Positions 25,683 through 32,405 of a stretch of 56,955 nt of DNA are shown in pieces. The stretch comes from JAJTHJ01 sp046316025 (GTDB taxonomy: Bacteria > Pseudomonadota > Gammaproteobacteria > Burkholderiales > Burkholderiaceae_F), in the NCBI GenBank assembly GCA_046316025.1, contig JBKCXU010000079.1, positions 1-56,955 on the forward strand. Reading direction: 5' to 3'. Under the pieces are notes generated by a model. That model was not told where the DNA came from. It saw only the letters and a program-made list of their open reading frames with translations, and searched no databases. Made by a program: the position numbers and the translations under genes. The first letter of the stretch is position 1; every line of letters begins with the position of its first letter.

Positions 25683-26630
25683 ATGAAGACAGCCGTCTCC
25701 CTCTTCTCCGGCTGCGGGGGCTCAGATGCGGGCATCCTCCAGGCGGGTTTCACCGTCTTGATGGCGAACGATAATTTGGCATACGCGAAGGACGTGTACG
25801 AGGCCAACCACCCAGAGACGGAGTATCGCCTCGGCGACGTTCAGAAGATCAGGATTTTCCCCTCTGCGGACCTGTTGATCGGCTGTTACCCGTGTCAGGG
25901 GTTCAGCCAAGGCGGCGTGCGGGACCCAAGTCGCCGCATCAACACCCTCTACCTGGAGTTCGCGCGTGCCCTCGCGCAGATGAAGCCTAGGGCCTTCATC
26001 GTCGAGAACGTGTCAGGCATGGTGCGGAAGAACTACCGGCACCTGCTGCTCGACCAGATCAAGGTCTTCTCCGAGATCGGCTACGACGTGAAGAGCGCGC
26101 TGCTGAACGCGGCGGACTACGGCGTAGCGCAGGAGCGCAAGCGCATCCTGATCGTTGGCACGCGCAACGACCTGGGCGCAGACTTCCAGTTCCCTGAGGC
26201 CACTCACGGTGAAGATAGGCGTAAGCCGTACCAGACCATCAAGGACGCCCTGCGCTACATGCGGCACTGGCCGTCAGAGGACGAGTACTACCGGCGCGAC
26301 TTCCACTGGTACTACCTCTCTCGTGATCGTCGTCGGGATTGGAACGAGCTGTCGAAGACCATCGTGGCCAACCCGCGTCACATGCCGTTGCATCCCATCA
26401 GCCCGCAGCTACGAAAGCTTCGTCACAACGTGTGGGAGTTCGAGCGCGACGGTCCAGCGCGGCGGTTCACATACCGCGAGGCAGCGCGGTTGCAGGGCTT
26501 CGACTCGGACTTCAAATTCCCCAACACGGAGAACGGCAGCCTCGACATGCGCTACAAGGTCGTTGGGAACGCAGTGCCGCCGCCCCTGTTTGCTGCCGTG
26601 GCCAAGGCTTTGCCGAAGTCGATCTGGTAG
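25683..26630 (+). CDS. DNA (cytosine-5) methyltransferase, Dcm family
   Basis: A 315-residue C5 methyltransferase. Motif I is SLFSGCGGSDAGI (residues 6-18), motif IV is PCQGFSQGG with catalytic Cys71, motif VI is VENV (107-110), motif VIII is QERKRILIVG (150-159), and motif X is YKVVGNAVPPPL near the C-terminus. The target-recognition region, about residues 190-260, is short. All catalytic motifs are present, so it should be active; specificity cannot be read. The ATG at 25683 begins motif I at the usual distance. It converges with the nuclease-like gene, eight bases away. Confidence 0.93.
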   Translation: MKTAVSLFSGCGGSDAGILQAGFTVLMANDNLAYAKDVYEANHPETEYRLGDVQKIRIFPSADLLIGCYPCQGFSQGGVRDPSRRINTLYLEFARALAQMKPRAFIVENVSGMVRKNYRHLLLDQIKVFSEIGYDVKSALLNAADYGVAQERKRILIVGTRNDLGADFQFPEATHGEDRRKPYQTIKDALRYMRHWPSEDEYYRRDFHWYYLSRDRRRDWNELSKTIVANPRHMPLHPISPQLRKLRHNVWEFERDGPARRFTYREAARLQGFDSDFKFPNTENGSLDMRYKVVGNAVPPPLFAAVAKALPKSIW

Positions 26631-26637
26631 GGCCGGG

Positions 26638-27714
26638 TCAGTAGGTCAGCGAGACGGCCTCAGTGACCGTCGCCTTCGCGGTCACACACCGATCAACTGA
26701 ACCGTAGAGCTTGGCGAGCCCGATCAGGCGCGAGCGGTCGATCACGATCGTTGAAGTGAGGTTGGGCTTCTGCTGCCAATCGATCTGCGCGCCCACGGCC
26801 TCTGTCAGGTCGTGAGGCATGAAGTAGTAGGTAGACCACGGGTGATGAACGCGCAAGTGGCCCGACAGCTTTGACGGTGAAGCCTCCAGCGACTTCATGC
26901 TCCACGCATCCCCGTCAGACGTACAGCCGCACTGAGCCAAGGCGATCGGTAGCCCCTCACGAACGTCATCGCCCAGCGGATGCCAGGCCACGAGGTCCAG
27001 GCCGCCATCACCGCGATCGTTCGCCTTGTAGTGCCGTCGCTCAAGACCGAATTTGCCGCGCAGGTCCTTGGTCAGCGCCACGAGCTTGTCGTACAGCAGG
27101 CCCTCGTACCGGCTCGCTCCCTTCGCGCCGAAGCGATGCACCTCCCAGCCAGCGGGCATGAGCTGCTTGAAGATCTCGTGTGAGGTCTCCTCGAAGGACT
27201 CGGTAAGCTCGTCGCGTCGGCGCTTCGGCACCAGCCGCAGTGAGGACGACATAAGCATCTGCACGTACATGACGCGCAGCGGTGTATCAGCCGCCAGAGC
27301 CTCAAGTTCCTTCCGGTCATCCGACAGCTTGAACGGGTAGGCGTCACCAAACAGTTTTGCCCGAAACGCGAGGTTCGCGAACCAGTCGGCGACGCGCATC
27401 TCGTTGCGCGTTCCGACGTGTCCGCCGCCGGGCGGCACACCGTCAAGCGCGTCCACGTCGTCGTCGTCAACGTCTGCTTCGACCAAACCATCACTCGGGT
27501 TGACGACATCGGCGTCGGTCTCTTCACCGTTCATCTGCGCAGTGTCGTCCAGCAGCTCCAGCACACGACCGCGCGACAGCCGCCGGTCCTTGTCAACGAG
27601 GCAGCGCAGCTCGATGTAGTCGCACCAGATGTAGAGGTCGCTCCCCGTGGGGCGGCTCATTCTGTTATCAAGGATTGGCTCAGCCGCTTTCGGCTTCTTT
27701 GGTGCGCGGGCCAT
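26638..27714 (-). CDS. Putative PD-(D/E)XK-type nuclease, partner of the ParB-like protein
   Basis: A 358-residue protein not recognised as a named enzyme. An acidic stretch (about residues 75-92, DVDDDDVDAL) splits an N-terminal helical part from the rest. The C-terminal third has DRGDGGLDLVAWHPLGD (236 onwards), then LPIALAQCGCTSDGDAWSMK. The spacing of GLD240 and Q261, and the Q-C-x-C...W..K signature, fit a PD-(D/E)XK nuclease core in which the Lys motif is Q-x-C. Upstream, ParB-like ends four bases away, so the two form an operon. Its place opposite a methyltransferase suggests the restriction partner. Confidence 0.6.
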   Translation of the reverse strand: MARAPKKPKAAEPILDNRMSRPTGSDLYIWCDYIELRCLVDKDRRLSRGRVLELLDDTAQMNGEETDADVVNPSDGLVEADVDDDDVDALDGVPPGGGHVGTRNEMRVADWFANLAFRAKLFGDAYPFKLSDDRKELEALAADTPLRVMYVQMLMSSSLRLVPKRRRDELTESFEETSHEIFKQLMPAGWEVHRFGAKGASRYEGLLYDKLVALTKDLRGKFGLERRHYKANDRGDGGLDLVAWHPLGDDVREGLPIALAQCGCTSDGDAWSMKSLEASPSKLSGHLRVHHPWSTYYFMPHDLTEAVGAQIDWQQKPNLTSTIVIDRSRLIGLAKLYGSVDRCVTAKATVTEAVSLTY

Positions 27715-27718
27715 GTGG

Positions 27719-28858
27719 TCAGCCTCGCGGTGACTTCGTGGCTGTGCGGCGCTGTCTGCGGTATGCGCCCTCGATCAGATCTTGGACTGCAGCCGCCGCC
27801 TCGCTGATGCCTTCGGCAAGCGCCACGTGCTCCTCGCCGATCTTCGGCACCTTTGAGACCAGGCTTTGGGCCGTTTCGAGTTTGCGAAGCGCAGTCTTCA
27901 GCCCTTCCGCGAGCGCCTGCTCCGGGCCGCTGCTCAGTTCGTAGGCCTGATCAAGGTTGCCGGACTTCCGCAGCTCCTTAATGGCGGTCGGCGACTTGAC
28001 TACCGCGGCGAGCTTTCGCAGGTTCCGAGACTCGGTGACGATCGGCTTTGCCCGGCCCTCGGTCACAAACAGCCAGTCGAACAGGTCCTTGAGCGAGCGC
28101 TCGTCCAGACCCTTCACGCCGAGGTCGGTTCGCGAGTCGAGGCCGAGAAAATCTGTCAGGTTGGAGTAGCTGAGTGAAGTACCCAGCAGCGAGAACTCAA
28201 TCTGCTCCGGCTCGATCGGCAGCCCGAAGAAGTTCTCCTTCTCTGCGCGGTCGTACAGCCCAAGAGCTGTGAGCATTTGACCCACCGTGTCGCGACGGCT
28301 CCCAGTCTCCCGGGCAAGCAGTCGCAGGCCTTCGTCCTCCGGCAGCTTCCGGTACTTGTCGTACATCCGCGCGGCGTAGCGCGCCTTCTGGAGGGCGCTC
28401 CACGCCTTGATGCCTGTGATATGGCGAAAGCCAAGGTAGCGCAGGATCTCGTTCTCGTGGTCGAAGACTAGGCAAGGCACCTTCTTCGGGCGGTACTTGG
28501 CAGCGTTGACCGCTTCCTCGATCGAGGTCCGGCCGCTCGGCGGCTCCAACTCGCGCACAAGGAGCTTCAGCGCGGCGAGACGGCGGTTGCCCTCGACCAC
28601 GCGGAAGTCGCCCTCGCCCTCAGGCACGACCAGGAGCGGCTCGCCAGGAAAGAAACCATGGTTGCCGATGGACTCGAGAATCTCCAGCAGGCGCTCGTCG
28701 CGAACGAACCGCTGCAGCAGGTCTTCCACCGGACCCTGCGCGATCTTTGGCGGGAAGCGCGGGTTGTTGCGGTCGAAGTTGAGACGCGCGACCGGGAGCA
28801 ACTCGCTCTTCGCTGCCGCGTCGCGAACAACCGTTTCCATTTCCCGTGTTCTTGCCAT
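27719..28858 (-). CDS. ParB/sulfiredoxin-like domain protein
   Basis: A 379-residue protein with an N-terminal ParB-like nuclease/CTPase fold: LNFDRNNPRFP near residue 26, then FRVVEGNRRLAALKLL (85-100) with the EGNRR phosphate-binding motif. A helix-turn-helix-like segment follows (LRLLARETGSRRDTVGQMLT), and the C-terminal half is helical. The ATG at 28858 has GAGGTGAGG upstream. It is first in a two-gene operon with the nuclease-like gene. Chromosomal ParB is unlikely: no parA is nearby. ParB-fold proteins of this kind occur in restriction-like loci and may bind or nick DNA. Confidence 0.8.
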   Translation of the reverse strand: MARTREMETVVRDAAAKSELLPVARLNFDRNNPRFPPKIAQGPVEDLLQRFVRDERLLEILESIGNHGFFPGEPLLVVPEGEGDFRVVEGNRRLAALKLLVRELEPPSGRTSIEEAVNAAKYRPKKVPCLVFDHENEILRYLGFRHITGIKAWSALQKARYAARMYDKYRKLPEDEGLRLLARETGSRRDTVGQMLTALGLYDRAEKENFFGLPIEPEQIEFSLLGTSLSYSNLTDFLGLDSRTDLGVKGLDERSLKDLFDWLFVTEGRAKPIVTESRNLRKLAAVVKSPTAIKELRKSGNLDQAYELSSGPEQALAEGLKTALRKLETAQSLVSKVPKIGEEHVALAEGISEAAAAVQDLIEGAYRRQRRTATKSPRG

Positions 28859-29282
28859 CGAGCCTCACCTCGTTGCGCGGCGCGTCGTTCGGGGCCGTCT
28901 CCCTAGCCGCTCCCAGTGACCAAGTCTACCGACCGCTCTTCGAGCGCCCGCCCGGCGGCGCGCTGAGGTTCGGATCAGGAGTCAACAGGCGTAGCTCAAG
29001 CACTGTTCGCGCCGCTATCGCGCACCGACGACCAGTTCGGTTCACGGAGTGTGAGCTCGGATGCCGGCCGCGAACGACCGCAACCGCTGCAAAGCTGACT
29101 TTCGCGCGACCGTGTCGATTGGCAGCAACGATTCGAACTGAGTCATCCTGAGCGTCCGCTTTCGGCTTGTCGGGTTGGTCGTGGCACGCCATGCCGACTC
29201 GCCTCAGGGGGCACATTATTGGCGCGGTCGAAGATTCCGGCGCCGCTGGCTGTCGATTTCCGGCGTGCCGGTCAGTGTTTAG
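28859..29282. other. Region upstream of the ParB-like operon
   Basis: No supportable gene; the long minus-strand frame (28926-29324) has Arg/Ser/Pro-rich composition without a domain. It should contain the ParB-operon promoter near 28870-28930. Confidence 0.4.
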
Positions 29283-29465
29283 CAGCACCCGCACTATGGC
29301 GCGGCGCGCCGCCCGATCGCGCAACAGGTGGTCGCCTTCGCCGACCGCCTGACGCGCCTCGTCACCGTACCGCGCGCGCTGCGTGGCGTGCGCAATGTGC
29401 TGCTGTCGCTGCTTGCCTGGCGGCGCTTGCGGGCGTGGCGGCTGTCGGGGCTGGTTTATCGGTAG
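29283..29465 (+). pseudogene. C-terminal fragment of a probable FAD-dependent monooxygenase
   Basis: The frame VVAFADRLTRLVTVPRALRG then VRNVLLSLLAW ... RLSGLVYR and a stop resembles the C-terminal tail of UbiH-like flavin hydroxylases, where R..L.RL..VP...RG.RN is followed by a final helix. No upstream part of the enzyme is present. Like the MarC fragment at the other end, it is probably a relic of the pre-island sequence. Confidence 0.4.
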
Positions 29466-29678
29466 AAGCGCTCAGGCCGGACGAGCGCGTGGGCACGCGC
29501 CGTGTGCTTGCTTTTTCTCAAGACAAGCTGCTCGCCCTCGTCGGGTCGTCATCATGTCGGTCGTTCTATTACCGAACGGGCGCGATCTTCTGGGACAGGG
29601 CCGAGTCGTGAGTTTTCAACTTTAGGCACAGCCGGTCTGCGAACTGCTGCCCGCAAGCCCGCGCGGCTGCGTGGGGCG

Positions 29679-29800
29679 CGTTTCCGACTTTATTTGCTGA
29701 GAACAGCGACTGTTCTGTACAAATGAAGTCGATAACAACTTAATAAAGTTGGAAACGTCACCAGGCACATACCGGGTGTGGTCGTTTCGCGAAGAGCAGC
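29679..29800 (+). repeat. Right copy of island-bracketing repeat
   Basis: 29703-29800 aligns with the two halves of the left copy at 22393-22426 and 22588-22655 in the same orientation, without the REP insert. Next to it is an inverted unit, CGTTTCCGACTTTATTTG (29679-29696), giving the palindrome GAGAACAGCGACTGTTCT around 29699. Confidence 0.6.
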
Positions 29801-29926
29801 GGTGTGCGACTACCCGTCGAACGCCGGCGTTGCCGAACTTTCAGACGAATCGCAGCCGAGAATTCACTTCCCATGCGCTGAGGAAGCGCGCACTATTCGT
29901 CGGGCTTCGCTAAAGGCGGGTAAAAC
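29801..29926. promoter_or_regulatory. Upstream region of the cysteine-rich secreted protein
   Basis: No gene. AAAGGCGGGTAAAAC just before the ATG at 29927 provides a weak ribosome binding site; no clear promoter hexamers. Confidence 0.3.
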
Positions 29927-31576
29927 ATGAACAGGCGTTCCTGGCTGGTCGCATTGACTGGAATGGTGGTGTGGGCGGGCGCAATGCCGGCCCAGGGGCA
30001 GACGCTGTTTTTTGAAACGCCCGTAGCGGAGCAGTGCATCGGCGACGGCACGAGACAGTTCGCCGCCATCATCACCGGCCGCGGCTTTTTCGGCGACTGG
30101 GTGCAGGCCTGCCGGCGGACAACGGCAACGATCAACGGGCAGCCGCGTACTTCGCGCGACTGTCGCTGGGCGGGGACCCGCGTTTGGGGCAAGTTCGATG
30201 TGCCGGACGCGAGCTGTAACTGGAACCTGCGCTTCCTCGAGCCGGTCAAGGAGGGCTGCAGTCCCGGTCTCATCGGGATGCGGCAGTACGCGGCCATCAT
30301 CACCGGCGACGCCTCTCCCCCAGACTGGGTCCGGGCCTGTCGTCAGACCACTGTGACGATCGACGGCGCAGCGCGTAGTTCGCGCAACTGCGCGTGGGCG
30401 GGCGGTCGGGTCTGGGGCAAGTTCGATGTACCGGACCCGACTTGCGGCGTGCCGCCGCAACTGGGCTTCCCGCCAGGATCGTATTTGCAGAGCTGCATTG
30501 TCACTACCTTCGCCGGTGACGCGTTGACCGCGACCTGCAGGACGTGGGACAACCAGGCGCGGCAGACCTCGCTTACCAACGTCTCGGCGTGCGTGGGAGA
30601 CATAGCCAACGTGAGCGGCACCCTGCGCTGCGACAAGGGCGCACCGGCGCCGCAGGGGTCGTATCGCAGCTCATGCAGATTTGTCTGGTACGACCGCGAC
30701 CTCGACGGCGGCACGCTAGGCGCATCCTGCGATCGACTCTCTTGGTGGTCGCAGAGCCGCGGACCGATCGAACCGAAGCCGCTGACGAACGTTTCAACCT
30801 GTGTTGGCGACATCTTCGTCGCCATCAAAGACGGTTGGACCACGCTGCTGTGCTCGCGTGCGCCGCTGCCACGCGGCTCCTACGAGGCCTCCTGCCGGAA
30901 AAGCTTCGTCGAGCATGGCGTTCTCTGGTCGGAGTGCCGAGGACGGCGGAGCTACGAATGGAGCAGCCTGAACCTAGCCGGCTGCACCCAGGACATCGCC
31001 AACGAGTACGGCCGGCTGATCTGTGGGCCGATTCCGACCGCTCCGGCTCCAAGCGTTGTCGGCAAGACCCTCAAGGATGCGGACGACCTATTGCGCAATG
31101 CGGGTGTCCGGTACACGTCCGGTGCCAGCTGCATCGGCTTTACCGATTCCTTGAAGGTCGAGGAGCAACGACCCCCGCCGGGCGAGCCGCTGCGGCAGGG
31201 CGACAAACTCGAAATCGTGCGCTGCTCGCAGTTGCCGGGGCCAGGGCTCTCCTGCCCGCAGCCGCAGTCTTTTGTTTACGCGCAGCAGTGCAACCGACAG
31301 TGCACGGATATTCAGCTGCCGATCACTTGCGAGAAAGAAGGTGACGTCAAGATGTTGCTGCAGCGTGCGAATCCGGGTTGCACCTTCACCACGGGCGGGC
31401 GGTGCCGTACGTTCGACCTCATTGCCATCTGCCCCGGCGCGACCGTTAAGTGCCACCAGGAACGGCAGATGGGCGCGACACTTGAAGCTGCGATCGCCGC
31501 CATGCAGAGCAGTTGGGGGCCGAATTGCAGAGTGACTGTCGACACCGGGCAGGCCGCCACTGCGAGCTGTCGCTGA
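29927..31576 (+). CDS. Secreted Cys-rich protein with three cyanovirin-N-like domains and a PASTA-like domain
   Basis: A 549-residue exported protein. Residues 1-24 form a signal peptide (cleavage near AQG-QT). Two copies of a 65-residue unit follow (about 32-98 and 105-173), each with FAAIITG or YAAIITG, DWV-ACR-TT and VWGKFDVPD. Then come three CVNH-like repeats (182-235, 243-309, 315-366), each with GSY..SC, a central A.C or SEC, and ...C..DI.N..G.L.C, the lectin fold of cyanovirin-N. Residues 375-433 resemble a PASTA domain (SVVGKTLKDADDLLRNAGV ... PPPGEPLRQGDKLEI). The last 110 residues are Cys-rich. Probably glycan-binding outside the cytoplasm. No named homologue recognised. Confidence 0.75.
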   Translation: MNRRSWLVALTGMVVWAGAMPAQGQTLFFETPVAEQCIGDGTRQFAAIITGRGFFGDWVQACRRTTATINGQPRTSRDCRWAGTRVWGKFDVPDASCNWNLRFLEPVKEGCSPGLIGMRQYAAIITGDASPPDWVRACRQTTVTIDGAARSSRNCAWAGGRVWGKFDVPDPTCGVPPQLGFPPGSYLQSCIVTTFAGDALTATCRTWDNQARQTSLTNVSACVGDIANVSGTLRCDKGAPAPQGSYRSSCRFVWYDRDLDGGTLGASCDRLSWWSQSRGPIEPKPLTNVSTCVGDIFVAIKDGWTTLLCSRAPLPRGSYEASCRKSFVEHGVLWSECRGRRSYEWSSLNLAGCTQDIANEYGRLICGPIPTAPAPSVVGKTLKDADDLLRNAGVRYTSGASCIGFTDSLKVEEQRPPPGEPLRQGDKLEIVRCSQLPGPGLSCPQPQSFVYAQQCNRQCTDIQLPITCEKEGDVKMLLQRANPGCTFTTGGRCRTFDLIAICPGATVKCHQERQMGATLEAAIAAMQSSWGPNCRVTVDTGQAATASCR

Positions 31577-31862
31577 GGCAAAGAAGCCGATCAAGATGGC
31601 CTCGCATGAGTTGCGGCTTGGCTGTCGCCCCGGAGCTGCATCGGCACGACGAATCGTTCGACCTCGGGCAATGCCGCTCGTCGAGCGCGCGTCCGGTAGG
31701 TCTGCTAGTGCAAGACACTCTAGGGCGCGCTTAGCGCAAACAGGCTAGCTCGCCGTCGAATCTTCGGTAGCGCCCCCTGTCGGCTGCGCGCATAGTTTGC
31801 GCAGCGTGCTAATCGTTCCCGGTTGCGCGCTAGCGCCAGCCGGTTTCGCGCCAGGAGCAGAC
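31577..31862. other. Intergenic region before the M64 operon
   Basis: About 290 bases with no gene seen. AGGAG lies eight bases before the ATG at 31863. Confidence 0.4.
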
Positions 31863-32405
31863 ATGAAAGAGTCCCATCAGATCGCGCCAGTCAATCCCCG
31901 TGACCACCCAATCTCTTGGCGGCTCACGTTCAGCTTCAGCGGTGAGGCAGTCCGTCTCGCTAGGCGGCAGAGGGTCGAAATGCTGTCGCCAGCATCGGCC
32001 GGGGAGCTGCCAAAGGCCGGCAAGCATTGCGGTACATGGCTCGAGCTGCGCGACGAGGAGGATCGGCTTCTCTTCGTCCGCCGCCTGTACAACCCACTTC
32101 AAACGCTTGCTGAACACCACAGTCCGGACGGCTCGATCGAGGTCCTCACCCGGCCGCCGGGTGAAGGCGAATTCGAGGTCGTTGTGCCGGCGCTTAAGGA
32201 CGCAAGCAGCGCGGTACTGGTATCCAGCCCGCTGAAAGACGGTCGCTCAACGGAACCCGCCCAGGAGGTTGCTCGCTTTGCATTGCGCGAGAAGGCGGGG
32301 GAAAGTGAACCCGGCAAGTCGGACGCGGACGCCGAATCGCCGCGCTCCGATTCAACGCAGCCCCCCGGTACGCCGACACCTCGGCGCGGTCGGAGGTCGT
32401 CATGA
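31863..32405 (+). CDS. Small beta-rich protein coupled to the M64/VWA gene
   Basis: A 180-residue protein without a recognised family. Residues 1-137 alternate like a beta-sandwich (WRLTFSFSGEAVRLARRQRV, GTWLELRDEEDRLLFVRRLY, GEGEFEVVVPAL). The last 40 residues are a Ser/Pro/charged tail (DADAESPRSDSTQPPGTPTP). No signal peptide. AGGAG precedes the ATG. Its stop overlaps the next start by four bases (ATGA), so it is co-translated with the M64/VWA protein and may bind or chaperone it. Confidence 0.7.
   Translation: MKESHQIAPVNPRDHPISWRLTFSFSGEAVRLARRQRVEMLSPASAGELPKAGKHCGTWLELRDEEDRLLFVRRLYNPLQTLAEHHSPDGSIEVLTRPPGEGEFEVVVPALKDASSAVLVSSPLKDGRSTEPAQEVARFALREKAGESEPGKSDADAESPRSDSTQPPGTPTPRRGRRSS

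Noticed and set aside
27719..28858. Chromosome/plasmid partition ParB
   Set aside because: No parA partner, no parS-like site seen, and it is in an operon with a nuclease-like gene.
28926..29324. 132-codon minus-strand frame upstream of the ParB-like gene
   Set aside because: No domain, no ribosome binding site, basic low-complexity composition; and it overlaps the monooxygenase-like stub.
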